Shown: positions 25,948-35,268 of the stretch, piece after piece
Numbering within the stretch: position 1 is the stretch's first letter
Layout of the letters: each line of letters opens with the position of its first letter
Assembly (NCBI RefSeq): GCF_018080005.1
Contig: NZ_CP073015.1
Span: forward strand, 2,074,501 to 2,138,500
Origin: Flavobacterium sp. CS20
GTDB lineage: Bacteria; Bacteroidota; Bacteroidia; Flavobacteriales; Flavobacteriaceae
Direction: 5' to 3'
Length of the DNA: 64,000 nt
Notes under the pieces: generated by a model
Database searches by the model: none
Told to the model about the DNA's origin: nothing
What the model saw: only the letters and a program-made list of their open reading frames with translations
Program-made: the position numbers and the translations under genes

Positions 25948-28900
25948 TTAACGCTTGATAAATTTCAAGCTATTTCCTTTTTCATTTTTGATAATATAAA
26001 TTCCCCTTGATAAACTCTGAACATCAATTTTTGAAGAATTTTTAATTTCAATCAATTTTTGTCCATTAAGATTAAATATGGTATAATCCCCAACTTGATC
26101 TGCTTCTAAAAGTGAGTCCACAGGGTTTGGATAAACTTTGAAACTCAAATCGTTTAAATCAAAATCTTGTGTAGAAAGCGTAATATTACTCAATTCATAA
26201 ATAGATAAAGTTGCACTGACTTCATTAGACAACACCAATAAAGCTTTACCAGTGCCACTATCTTCAGGAGCAATATAAACAATACCTTCAGGACCTAAAT
26301 CTCCACTTTCTTGTCCACCTGGCGTGGCATCTCTATTGTTTTCATATTCTAAAAACACAGGTGCAGAAGGATTTGTAACATCGTAAGCCATTACTCCACC
26401 AATACGTTCTAAAATAATAAATGCGTAATAATTGCCATTGATTTCTTTAACAATCACATTTTCAGGCTCAACCCCTTTATTGTCACTTCTATTTTTAAAA
26501 GAATTATTACTGTTACTGGCATTAAATATAGCACCGTAAACTGGATCAGTTGCCGTAATATGAGCAAAATCATTGCCACTATCGTAAACCAAGTTTCCAG
26601 CATCAGCGTTAAAAATACTAAATGAACGACCACCTAAAATATGAATTTCTTCAAACAATCCGTCTCCATCAGCATCACCAGAAGCATTGGTTACATTTAT
26701 AGCTCCAAGGTTTGCTTCAAGGGCTAAGATATCTATATCTTGAAAAACGGCTGGATCTAAGGTATAATCAGCATCTGTAATATTTCTTTCTTCTTCAAAA
26801 GCATCATATTCTCTAGCATCTCCTTCATTTGCAGTAATGAGATAATTAACTCCGCCAATATTATAAGTAACAATGCCATCAGGCATATACAAGCCTTTTA
26901 TCGGCCAATTGGCATCAAAAATAAAGTCCGTTTCGTCAGAAGTATCTAAAGTGTTTTCTGGTAAACTGTGATCTTTTAAACCAAAAGATTTAATGTCTGT
27001 TACAGTATTTGTGGTCAAATCTATAATAGCATAAGCGTTGTTTTCTTGACAAACTACATAAGCTGTTTGAGAGTCTTCACTTACTGTAATATATTCTGGC
27101 TCCAAATCTTGAGAAACACTAGCTCCTGGACCAAAAATTCTAATGTCATTGGCATTAAAAGAAGCTTCTTGTCCATCAAAAGCATTGAAATTAATTTCTG
27201 TCACATTAGCTTGGGTAATTCCTGCTAAACCACCAGTAACATCAATTTTACTTATACTGCCTTCTGGATCAATAGTATAGTCTTGACTAGGTTGACCTTC
27301 ATTAGCCACTAAAACTGAATTACCATCAGGTGTAAAAGTTAACATATCAGGTAAAACTCCAACCATTACTTGAACGGGGTTGTTGCCATCTACGTCTGTA
27401 AAAACAACAGATCCTGGATTAGTTTCTACATTATCGGCAACTGCAATGGCAACAAGTCCATTTCTGACGTCAACACTTTGTGCACTTGCACCAAAAGGTG
27501 TTATATCAATATTACTAATGGTTGAAGGTGCGGTTGGAACAGATAAATCTATGATTTCAATTTTAGTATCGTTGACTACAAATAAGCGTTGTGTAGTTGG
27601 GTCAAACTTAGAAATTTCTGCTGTACCATTTGGGTCAACGGTATAGCTGTTCAGGTAATTTATATCCAATACAGTTTCATCTGCTTGTGGCACATCGTTG
27701 TCATCGTCTAAAATATAAACTGGTAGAACAGAGTTGCCTAAAGTAGCATTAACTGGGTTTGATAACTCTAAAACAAAGAATACACTACTATCATCTGTAT
27801 TGTTATCAATAATAGGAATCGTTACACTTTGTGCTACTGTAGAACCAGAAGTGAAATTTAAAGTTGAAGTTGAAAATGTAAAATGTGTGCCGTCTAAAGC
27901 CGTTCCTCCCATCATAACAGAAACATCTACGCTTGATGCATTAGAAGGTGCTATTGATGGTGAAACATTAATAGTTACATTACCTCCATTTTCATCTACT
28001 GAAACAACTGTTTCTTCAAAAGCCAATTGAACTTGAGTAGATTCTGGTGCATTTCCTGGAGATGCAATATTAGGTGTATCTGCTTGATCACCGCCTAATT
28101 GTAAGGTTGCAACTGCCCCGTTTGCATTGCCAACTGTGCTAAAAGTTGCCAATTCCACATCATAAGATTGACCATCGTTGGTCGCTGTATCAGGATAAGA
28201 AGCGGTTTCAAAAGGTGAAGAAGCTAAAGGATCGCCTAACCAAAGATTGACAGTATCGCCACCACTACCAAGTCCAGCACCATCAACAAACCCAATTTCT
28301 ACGGTGGATAAATCTAAAACTTCACCCCAAACATTTTGAAAAGTAGTAATATCAGCAGTATTGCCTGTGATTAAAACCACAACAGACTCGCCTGGTTGAA
28401 TGTCTGTAATTCCTTGAATTAAATCGGCGGTTGTTGCATCTGCTGATTCGTCATCGTAATATAAATCTGGGTCAACGCCTGATATCCAAGCCACTCCACC
28501 ATTATTTTTGATTTCAAACCAATCTTCGGTTAAATCGTTACCTGCTTGACCTGAGAATATTTCTGTAATTTGAAGGTCAAAACTTCCAGGACTTGGTGCA
28601 ACACCAAAACCATCTAAACCACCATTTGCAATATCTGAAGGCGTAGTGTTGATGGTTTCAAATCTTGTGCTTGGATCTGTGAAACCCGTTAATTCTCCAG
28701 TAGTAATACTGCTTAATAATGCAATATTTTGGTTTTGTGTTGAAACGCCATTACCTTCCCAAGCACTCCCAGGATCGGTATTGGGACTTCCAAAAACATC
28801 AGTAGTTGTCGTCCCAAGTTTCAGAACTAAAGCATCATCACCGTTAAAAGTAAAAGCTTTTTCATAAAACAAAACACCATTTGAAGTGGCTACAGTCTGC

Positions 28901-29163
28901 ATGTCAATGGTGCCAACAACAAGAACTTCTCCAGGTTGTAAAACACCACTATCAATAGTAAAATCTGAACTTGGAGCTCCACCATTGGTTCCTTTTTCTA
29001 TGATGAGATTATCAACTGAAAAATCAATTGCTACACTTGTGTTGTTCAAAATTTCGAGACCTTTTGGGGATGTCCCGCTATCGGTTTCTACATATTGACT
29101 GATAATCTGAGCAGATGCCCAACTAGAAATCAATAATAAAGCTAATAAAGTAATGTGTTTCAT
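25948..29163 (-). CDS. Choice-of-anchor I domain protein, T9SS type A sorting
   Basis: Secreted protein of 1071 residues. Signal peptide (LLALLLISSWASAQ), a lamin-tail-like domain (about 18-110), a second lamin-tail-like region (about 195-330, LQITEIFSGQAGNDLTEDWFEIKNNGG region), a Calx-beta domain (about 380-490, FEETVVSVDENGGNVTINV), then the long choice-of-anchor I beta-propeller (about 500-990). The propeller shows LVAIAVADNVETNPGSVVFTD and FTPDGNSVLVANEGQPSQDY. The end FKVYPNPVDSL ... LSRGIYIIKNEKGNSLKFIKR is a T9SS type A tail. The family is often called alkaline phosphatase-like but lacks a proven activity. Intact, its own unit. Confidence 0.88.
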   Translation of the reverse strand: MKHITLLALLLISSWASAQIISQYVETDSGTSPKGLEILNNTSVAIDFSVDNLIIEKGTNGGAPSSDFTIDSGVLQPGEVLVVGTIDMQTVATSNGVLFYEKAFTFNGDDALVLKLGTTTTDVFGSPNTDPGSAWEGNGVSTQNQNIALLSSITTGELTGFTDPSTRFETINTTPSDIANGGLDGFGVAPSPGSFDLQITEIFSGQAGNDLTEDWFEIKNNGGVAWISGVDPDLYYDDESADATTADLIQGITDIQPGESVVVLITGNTADITTFQNVWGEVLDLSTVEIGFVDGAGLGSGGDTVNLWLGDPLASSPFETASYPDTATNDGQSYDVELATFSTVGNANGAVATLQLGGDQADTPNIASPGNAPESTQVQLAFEETVVSVDENGGNVTINVSPSIAPSNASSVDVSVMMGGTALDGTHFTFSTSTLNFTSGSTVAQSVTIPIIDNNTDDSSVFFVLELSNPVNATLGNSVLPVYILDDDNDVPQADETVLDINYLNSYTVDPNGTAEISKFDPTTQRLFVVNDTKIEIIDLSVPTAPSTISNIDITPFGASAQSVDVRNGLVAIAVADNVETNPGSVVFTDVDGNNPVQVMVGVLPDMLTFTPDGNSVLVANEGQPSQDYTIDPEGSISKIDVTGGLAGITQANVTEINFNAFDGQEASFNANDIRIFGPGASVSQDLEPEYITVSEDSQTAYVVCQENNAYAIIDLTTNTVTDIKSFGLKDHSLPENTLDTSDETDFIFDANWPIKGLYMPDGIVTYNIGGVNYLITANEGDAREYDAFEEERNITDADYTLDPAVFQDIDILALEANLGAINVTNASGDADGDGLFEEIHILGGRSFSIFNADAGNLVYDSGNDFAHITATDPVYGAIFNASNSNNSFKNRSDNKGVEPENVIVKEINGNYYAFIILERIGGVMAYDVTNPSAPVFLEYENNRDATPGGQESGDLGPEGIVYIAPEDSGTGKALLVLSNEVSATLSIYELSNITLSTQDFDLNDLSFKVYPNPVDSLLEADQVGDYTIFNLNGQKLIEIKNSSKIDVQSLSRGIYIIKNEKGNSLKFIKR

Positions 29164-29311
29164 AAGACTATAATTTTAGATTAAATTTTGGCTAAAATTA
29201 TTACACTAAATCTTAAAACACATTAGCTAAAAATCAATAAATTGTTTAGAAATTTAGAATGAAAGTTAAGTTATGGTTAAATCTAAAGAAGATTTGTTTT
29301 TTTGATAAAAT

Positions 29312-30679
29312 TTAATTTACATTCTCAATATTGTAACCTAAATATTCTACCATATGTTCTTTAAATTTGATATCATATTCCTCTAAATCTTTTAGAATAG
29401 GATTGTAAATATCTGGATAAATGGGTCTTAACACGCCTTTACGGGTTATATCTCCATTTAAAATTTTAAGTGTAGCCATACCTACGGGAAGTCCTACTGT
29501 TTTAGCCATAGCGGTGTAAGTTTGGTCTTCGCCAATACTGACCATTGTAGAGTCAATTTGATGTTTTTCATTGTTTAATTCATAACCAAATTTATGATAC
29601 ATCACAATCATGTCTTTGTCGTTGGGTTGCAAAGTCCATTGATCTTCTAATATTTTTTGCAGTGCTTGAGCTGGTGTGGCTTGATCTAAACCTATTTTTT
29701 TATCAGGGTTAAATAAATCAAGCTCTAAAAGCTTTTCCCAAATCAAATCATCTTGATCAATTTTAAGATCATGTCGCAACTTCAACTCAACAGAATCTGT
29801 TGGCGAATAAGGTAAAAATGAATTAACAAACTCACGGTAACTCATATCTTTGGTGTTTTCCATAATATATGTATCGTCTGTCATACCGAGCTGAACAAAA
29901 ACATTCCAAGCTTTTGAATAACCAACTCGACGTAATGTGCCACGATATATAGTGGGAATATTTTCTAAACCGTAAATATCTCTATATTGCAATGAATTTC
30001 GATTGGCAATACCTTCAAATCTACCATATTCTGGCACATTCATAAACTCAGTTCGTCTAAACAAACGCTGATAAGGAATGTATTTGTATTTGCCTTCTTG
30101 GATAAATTTTGTCGCACCACCTTGACCAGCTACGACTACATTTCTGGGGTTCCAAGTAAATTTATAATGCCATAGATTATCATCGCTTTCAGGGGCAACA
30201 AGACCTCCTGTAAACGATTCAAACATCAACATTTTGCCGCCTTGATTTTTAATTCGATCTATCACTTGCATTGCACTCATATGGTCAACACCTGGGTCAA
30301 CGCCAATTTCGTTCATAAAAGTTAAACCCTTGGATTTCACTTCATTATCTAATGCTTGCATCGCTTCAGAAACGTAAGAAGCTGTAACCATATTTTTCCC
30401 AAATTTCAAACAATCTTTAGCCACTTCAATATGAAATCTCGCAGGAAGCATTGAAACAATAATGTCAGCTTGTTTTATAGCTTTCTGTCTATCATCTGCA
30501 TTAAAAATATCTAAACTTTCAGGTTTTAAGTATTCTGAAAATTTAGTCATTTTTTGAGCTTGCTTCAAGTCCTTGTCTGCAATAGTGATTTCTAATTGTT
30601 GTTCTTGAGATTTTTGGGCTAAAAATCGAACTAAAGAAGCAGTAGATTTTCCTGCACCAATAATGAGTATTTTACGCAT
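29312..30679 (-). CDS. Saccharopine dehydrogenase-family protein
   Basis: 455 residues. N-terminal Rossmann fold with IIGAGKSTASLVRFLA and a C-terminal saccharopine reductase-like domain (EIGVDPGVDHMSAMQVIDRI, FTGGLVAPESDDNLWHYKFTW). This matches LYS9/alpha-aminoadipic semialdehyde synthase-type enzymes common in Flavobacteria. It may oxidise saccharopine in lysine degradation or act on a related N-linked amino acid. No lysine-ketoglutarate reductase gene is adjacent. Divergent from cysQ. Confidence 0.85.
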   Translation of the reverse strand: MRKILIIGAGKSTASLVRFLAQKSQEQQLEITIADKDLKQAQKMTKFSEYLKPESLDIFNADDRQKAIKQADIIVSMLPARFHIEVAKDCLKFGKNMVTASYVSEAMQALDNEVKSKGLTFMNEIGVDPGVDHMSAMQVIDRIKNQGGKMLMFESFTGGLVAPESDDNLWHYKFTWNPRNVVVAGQGGATKFIQEGKYKYIPYQRLFRRTEFMNVPEYGRFEGIANRNSLQYRDIYGLENIPTIYRGTLRRVGYSKAWNVFVQLGMTDDTYIMENTKDMSYREFVNSFLPYSPTDSVELKLRHDLKIDQDDLIWEKLLELDLFNPDKKIGLDQATPAQALQKILEDQWTLQPNDKDMIVMYHKFGYELNNEKHQIDSTMVSIGEDQTYTAMAKTVGLPVGMATLKILNGDITRKGVLRPIYPDIYNPILKDLEEYDIKFKEHMVEYLGYNIENVN

Positions 30680-30869
30680 AAATTTATATGATTTTTGTCT
30701 GTTTTTGTTGTTTTTACGAAGGTATATAAATCTACCATTTTGACTAATAATAAGCCGATAATATTATATGCTAATTTTAAAAATACCTGAATTCAACAAT
30801 TAAAAGTAACTTTTGATTTGATAATCCAAACTTAATCTCTACCAATTTAGTAGGAAATAAAAATTATTG

Positions 30870-30877
30870 TAATTTTG
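30870..30877 (+). promoter_or_regulatory. -7 box of the cysQCDN operon
   Basis: TAATTTTG fits TAnnTTTG and lies 17 bases ahead of the cysQ ATG. No TTG -33 element at the right spacing. Confidence 0.4.
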
Positions 30878-30894
30878 TAACTTATTCTTAGTTT

Positions 30895-31685
30895 ATGAAA
30901 AAAGAATACAAACAGGCTGTATTGGTCGCTATAACTGGTGGTAAAGAAATTTTAAAGGTTTACAATACCGATTTTGAAGTTGAATATAAAGGAGATAATT
31001 CGCCCTTGACGCTCGCCGATCAAAAGGCTAATGAAGCCATTGTAGAGAAATTAAAGCCATTGGGCATTCCTATGATTAGTGAAGAAAATAAAAATAAAAC
31101 TTTTACTGAAAGAAAAAACTGGTCTCAATGTTGGATCATTGATCCATTAGATGGCACCAAAGAATTTGTAAAAAGAAACGGTGAGTTTACAGTAAATATC
31201 GCTTTGGTTAAAAACCAAAAACCCATATTTGGGGTCATTTATGTCCCTGTAACAAAAGAGTTATTTGTTGGTTTAGTTAAAGAAAACAAATCTTACAAGT
31301 TGATTTGGGATGACACAAAAAATTTTGATGACAATTTTAATGATGCAAAAACATTAAAACCAACGGAATCTGAAACAATGAGAGTTGTCGGTAGCCGTTC
31401 TCATATGAACGAAGACACACAAAAATTTATTGAAGAATTAAAATCCAATCAAAACAAACCCGTAGAAATTGTCTCAAAAGGCGACTCCTTAAAATTTTGT
31501 CTCATCGCTGAAGGAAAAGCTGATGTTTACCCACGATTTGCACCGACAATGGAATGGGATACTGCAGAGGTCAAGCCATTTGTGAAGCTGTTGGACTTCG
31601 AGTTGTTGATCAAAAAACACAACAACCTATGCTTTATAATCGAGAAAACTTACTCAACAATTATTTCTTGGTGACTAAAAGTTAA
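30895..31685 (+). CDS. cysQ: 3'(2'),5'-bisphosphate nucleotidase CysQ, late frameshift
   Basis: Recycles 3'-phosphoadenosine 5'-phosphate from sulfate metabolism. About 263 residues when repaired. Inositol-phosphatase-fold motifs: TLADQKANEAIVEKL, PMISEENK, IIDPLDGTKEFVKRNGEF (metal-binding D-P-L-D-G-T) and MEWDTA. At about 31567 one base is missing (ACTGCAGAGG where ACTGCAGCAGG is expected). The uncorrected frame ends in an unrelated tail at 31674, while the corrected one gives GQAICEAVGLRVVD ... NYFLVTKS and stops at 31685, six bases before cysC. First gene of the operon. Confidence 0.88.
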
Positions 31686-31690
31686 CAAAT

Positions 31691-32293
31691 ATGAATAATA
31701 CGGTTTTTCATAATTATAACATCACAAGACAAGATCGCGAAAAGCAATTGAAGCAGTCGGGCTTGGTTTTATGGTTCACGGGTTTATCAGGCTCTGGAAA
31801 ATCAACGCTTGCCAATGCTGTTGAACAACAATTGTTTAATTCAGGTTATAAAACTTACACCTTAGACGGTGATAACATACGTCAAGGCATTAACAAAGGT
31901 TTAGGGTTTTCTGCCGAAGACCGTGCTGAAAACTTAAGACGAATAGCTGAAGTGGCTAAACTTTTTGTGGATTCAGGGCAAATCTGTATTGCAGCATTTG
32001 TTTCGCCAACACAAGCTGACAGGCAACAGGTCAAAAACATTATTGGACCAGATGATTTTTTTGAAATATTTGTAGATACACCACTTGAAGTTTGTGAAAA
32101 ACGCGACGTCAAAGGGCTTTATGCCAAAGCAAGAAAAGGTGAAATAAAAAACTTTACAGGGATTTCAGCACCTTATGAAAATCCAAAACATCCTGATATT
32201 ACAGTTAAAACAGTAAATAAAAGTGTAGAACAATCTGCCCAAGAAGTTATCAATAAAATCAAACCACATTTGAAATTAACACGTTATGAGTAA
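31691..32293 (+). CDS. cysC: Adenylylsulfate kinase CysC
   Basis: Phosphorylates adenosine 5'-phosphosulfate to PAPS. 200 residues with P-loop GLSGSGKSTLANAV, LDGDNIRQGINKGLGFS and FVDTPLEVCEKRDVKGLYAKA, all canonical. The stop overlaps the cysD start by 8 bases, indicating translational coupling. Part of cysQ-cysC-cysD-cysN. Confidence 0.95.
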   Translation: MNNTVFHNYNITRQDREKQLKQSGLVLWFTGLSGSGKSTLANAVEQQLFNSGYKTYTLDGDNIRQGINKGLGFSAEDRAENLRRIAEVAKLFVDSGQICIAAFVSPTQADRQQVKNIIGPDDFFEIFVDTPLEVCEKRDVKGLYAKARKGEIKNFTGISAPYENPKHPDITVKTVNKSVEQSAQEVINKIKPHLKLTRYE

Positions 32294-33191
32294 ATATTAT
32301 CTCAATTATCTCGACGAATTAGAATCTGAAGCCATATTCATCCTAAGAGAAGTTTGGGCACAGTTCCAAAATCCTGTCATTATGTTTTCAGGCGGAAAGG
32401 ATTCTATTTTAGTTACACATTTGGCTAAAAAAGCATTTTATCCTGCAAAAATTCCTTTTTCACTTTTGCACGTTGATACAGGCTATAACTTTCCTGAAAC
32501 GATTAAATTTCGTGATGATTTAGTGAAAAAACTTGGGGTTAATCTACTCGTTGGTTCTGTTCAAGAATCTATAGATAAAGGTCGAGTGCTGGAAGAAAAA
32601 GGCAAAAATGCAACCAGAAATGCACTGCAAATCACCACTTTACTCGATGCCATTGAAGAACATAAAATTGACTGTGCCATTGGTGGCGGAAGACGCGACG
32701 AAGAAAAAGCCAGAGCCAAAGAACGCTTCTTTTCTCACCGTGACGATTTTGGACAATGGGATCCTAAAAACCAACGACCAGAATTGTGGAATTTGTTGAA
32801 TGGAAAACATTTTGAAGGTGAACATTTTAGAGCTTTTCCTATCAGTAATTGGACTGAAATGGACGTATGGAACTATATTTTAAGAGAAAACATATCAATT
32901 CCGTCGCTTTACATCGCTCACCAAAGAGAAGTAGTTTGGAGAAACGGTTCTTGGATTCCTAATTCAGAATTTTTAAAATTGGAAGATCATGAAGAAGTAG
33001 TTACCAAAAAAATAAGATTTAGAACACTTGGCGATATCACCATCACAGGCGGTATTGAGTCTGATGCCGATACATTAGAAAAAATTGTCGAAGAAGTTTC
33101 AACTATGCGTCAAACCGAACGTGGCAATAGAACTGATGATAAACGTTCAGAAACCGCAATGGAAGACCGTAAAAAAGAAGGTTATTTTTAA
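32286..33191 (+). CDS. cysD: Sulfate adenylyltransferase subunit 2 CysD
   Basis: Catalytic subunit of heterodimeric ATP sulfurylase, making APS from sulfate and ATP. 301 residues; PP-loop MFSGGKDSILVTHLA, LLHVDTGYNFPET, GGGRRDEEKARAKER and the C-terminal TERGNRTDD. Overlaps cysC and precedes cysN by 28 bases. Confidence 0.96.
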   Translation: MSKYYLNYLDELESEAIFILREVWAQFQNPVIMFSGGKDSILVTHLAKKAFYPAKIPFSLLHVDTGYNFPETIKFRDDLVKKLGVNLLVGSVQESIDKGRVLEEKGKNATRNALQITTLLDAIEEHKIDCAIGGGRRDEEKARAKERFFSHRDDFGQWDPKNQRPELWNLLNGKHFEGEHFRAFPISNWTEMDVWNYILRENISIPSLYIAHQREVVWRNGSWIPNSEFLKLEDHEEVVTKKIRFRTLGDITITGGIESDADTLEKIVEEVSTMRQTERGNRTDDKRSETAMEDRKKEGYF

Positions 33192-33219
33192 ACAAAACTG
33201 AAGAAAAAACGATAATATT

Positions 33220-34476
33220 ATGAATATTCAACATAATCAACTTTTAAGATTCACAACAGCTGGAAGTGTTGATGATGGAAAAAGCACTTTGATAGGTCGC
33301 TTGCTTTACGATTCTAAATCAATTTTTGAAGACCAAATCGCCGCCGTTGAAAACACCAGTAAACAAAAAGGTATAGATGGCGTAGATTTAGCCCTATTTA
33401 CCGATGGCTTAAAAGATGAGAGAGAACAAGGCATCACTATTGATGTGGCTTACCGTTATTTTACTACACCAAAACGCAAGTTTATCATCGCCGATACGCC
33501 AGGTCACGTTGAATATACCCGAAATATGGTAACTGGTGCTTCAACAGCCAACGCCGCCATTATTCTTATCGATGCTAGAAATGGTGTGATTGAACAAACA
33601 AAACGCCACGCTTATATTGCCTCTTTATTGCAGATTCCACACATTTTAGTCTGTGTTAATAAAATGGATTTAGTCGATTATAGTGAAGAGCGTTTTAACG
33701 AAATTGTGAACCAGTTTGAAGAATTTGCTTCAAAACTTTACATCAAAGACGTGCGTTATATTCCAATCAGTGCTTTAAATGGCGACAATGTAGTCAACCG
33801 TTCTGAAGAAATGACTTGGTATAAAGATTCTCCACTTTTAAACGCTTTAGAAACTTTACATATCAGTAGTGATATTAATAAAATCGATAGCCGTCTAGCC
33901 GTTCAAACCGTGATAAGACCTCAGCGAGAAGGTTTTATTGATTACCGTGGTTATGCAGGCAGACTACAAAGCGGGATTTTTAGAACTGGCGATGAAGTCA
34001 CTGTTTTACCTTCAGGATTGACTTCAAAAATAAAAAGTATTAATGCTGGTGAAGATGAAGTGCAAGAAGCTTTTGCTCCGATGTCGGTTTCAATAACATT
34101 AGAAGACGATATAGATGTTAGTCGTGGTGATATGATTGTAAGAAAAAACAACCAGCCCCAAACCTCACAAGAATTTGATGTGATGCTGTGTTGGTTGAAT
34201 CGAGATCTTGCCAGACCGAGAACAAAATATACCATTATGCATACCAAGAATGAGAAAAAAGCAATGATCAAAGATGTGGTTTACAAAATGGACATTAATA
34301 CTTTTAAAAGAGATGAGACTGACAAGATGTTGAATATGAATGATATAGCCCGTGTAAAAATAAAAACCACAAAACCTTTAATGATTGATGCTTACCGTAA
34401 AAACAAACATACGGGAAGTATTATTTTGATAGATGACGCTACAAAAGAAACCGTTGTCGCTGGTATGATTGTTTGA
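33220..34476 (+). CDS. cysN: Sulfate adenylyltransferase subunit 1 CysN
   Basis: GTPase subunit that drives APS synthesis with CysD. 418 residues, EF-Tu-like: G1 GSVDDGKSTLIGRLLYDSK, G3 DTPGHVEYTRNM, G4 NKMDLVD, then two beta-barrel domains. Length is typical of CysN without a fused CysC, consistent with the separate cysC upstream. Last gene of the operon; a strong terminator follows. No PAPS or APS reductase gene lies in this window. Confidence 0.96.
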   Translation: MNIQHNQLLRFTTAGSVDDGKSTLIGRLLYDSKSIFEDQIAAVENTSKQKGIDGVDLALFTDGLKDEREQGITIDVAYRYFTTPKRKFIIADTPGHVEYTRNMVTGASTANAAIILIDARNGVIEQTKRHAYIASLLQIPHILVCVNKMDLVDYSEERFNEIVNQFEEFASKLYIKDVRYIPISALNGDNVVNRSEEMTWYKDSPLLNALETLHISSDINKIDSRLAVQTVIRPQREGFIDYRGYAGRLQSGIFRTGDEVTVLPSGLTSKIKSINAGEDEVQEAFAPMSVSITLEDDIDVSRGDMIVRKNNQPQTSQEFDVMLCWLNRDLARPRTKYTIMHTKNEKKAMIKDVVYKMDINTFKRDETDKMLNMNDIARVKIKTTKPLMIDAYRKNKHTGSIILIDDATKETVVAGMIV

Positions 34477-34506
34477 TACCCTATTATTTTCTAAAAAACA
34501 AAACTA

Positions 34507-34535
34507 CCCGAAGTTGAAATCAGCTTCGGGTTTTT
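34507..34535 (+). terminator. Terminator of the cys operon
   Basis: Stem CCCGAAG/CTTCGGG extended by TTG/CAG-type pairs, followed by five T, 30 bases after cysN. Confidence 0.8.
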
Positions 34536-34568
34536 ATTTGACTCAGAGCTTAAGTTTCTATTCTAAAC

Positions 34569-34578
34569 TAACGTGAGT
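34569..34578 (+). repeat. Short form of the post-stop motif
   Basis: TAACGTGAGT, the first ten bases of the motif seen after clpS and the CBS gene, here 92 bases beyond cysN on the same strand. It is also an inverted match to 34768-34777, so the pair brackets the long palindrome. Confidence 0.5.
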
Positions 34579-34630
34579 GTGATATAAATTCCAATAAAAT
34601 ATATTCATATAAAATACAGATATTTATCCA

Positions 34631-34716
34631 TTTGTCATGACGACAGAGCGAAGCATGAGCGACGAGACATCTCAGTAGGATGAGATTTCTCCTCATGCTT
34701 CGTTCGAAATGACAAA
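34631..34716. repeat. 86-base imperfect palindrome
   Basis: Ends TTTGTCAT and ATGACAAA; arms share AGCGAAGCATGAG/CTCATGCTTCG and ATCTCA/TGAGAT with a six-base centre. It resembles the dispersed GTCATTTCGAGCGAAGC...GAGAAATCTC elements found widely in Bacteroidota genomes. It lies between the cys operon terminator and the convergent CBM48 gene and codes for nothing. Confidence 0.75.
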
Positions 34717-34759
34717 TTTGCTAACAAAAAGATGTAATCATCTGATTTACATATTTCAA

Positions 34760-34777
34760 TAAATCGAACTCACGTTA
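34760..34777 (-). repeat. 18-base post-stop motif, minus-strand copy
   Basis: Minus strand TAACGTGAGTTCGATTTA, starting two bases beyond the stop of the CBM48 gene, in the sense direction of that gene. Confidence 0.6.
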
Positions 34778-34779
34778 AA

Positions 34780-35073
34780 CTAAACTTCCAAAACACTGTT
34801 TTCTGAGCCCAAATCGTTCCATTTGTAGCTGTCGGCTTGTTCTTCGTTTTGCCAATTTCCGTCAACTAAATATTTGAATTCATAAGTTTTGCCTTTTTCT
34901 AAATCAATAGTGCCTTTAAAATTACCGTTTTTCAATTTTTTGAGTTCGTTTTTAGTTTGACTCCAATCGTTGAAATCACCACTAACAAAAACTTGTTTGG
35001 CGTCTTTGGCTTCTACAGTAAAAGTAACTTTGCAGACAGGTTTGGATTTTAAATATTGTTTCTTGATTGCCAT
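34780..35073 (-). CDS. Small CBM48/AMPK-type glycogen-binding domain protein
   Basis: 97 residues, a single isoamylase early-set (CBM48-like) domain: CKVTFTVEAKDAKQVFVSGDF, NDWSQTKNELKKLKNGNFKG and YEFKYLVDGNWQNEEQ. These hold the Trp and Lys positions used to bind alpha-glucans. No signal peptide, so cytosolic. Such free-standing modules are common in Flavobacteria and could bind glycogen or serve as regulatory subunits; partner unknown. Confidence 0.88.
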   Translation of the reverse strand: MAIKKQYLKSKPVCKVTFTVEAKDAKQVFVSGDFNDWSQTKNELKKLKNGNFKGTIDLEKGKTYEFKYLVDGNWQNEEQADSYKWNDLGSENSVLEV

Positions 35074-35089
35074 AATAATATTTTTGAAA

Positions 35090-35097
35090 CAAATTTA
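35090..35097 (-). promoter_or_regulatory. -7 box for the CBM48 gene
   Basis: Minus-strand TAAATTTG, an exact TAnnTTTG box 16 bases ahead of the ATG. Confidence 0.45.
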
Positions 35098-35268
35098 ATA
35101 TTTATACCTATATTTTAAGTATATAATTTTAATATAATGTTATTTTTATGTAAAACATATAATAAACCTTAAAAATATAAATAAATATAAACACGAAAAC
35201 GTTATACAAAAATGATTGTTTAAAGAATTAGTAAATCTGCTGTATTATATTTCTTATAAATTTGATTA

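Noticed and set aside
34631..34716. Terminator of the cys operon
   Set aside because: A better hairpin with a T run lies at 34507-34535; the long palindrome has no T tail and looks like a dispersed repeat.
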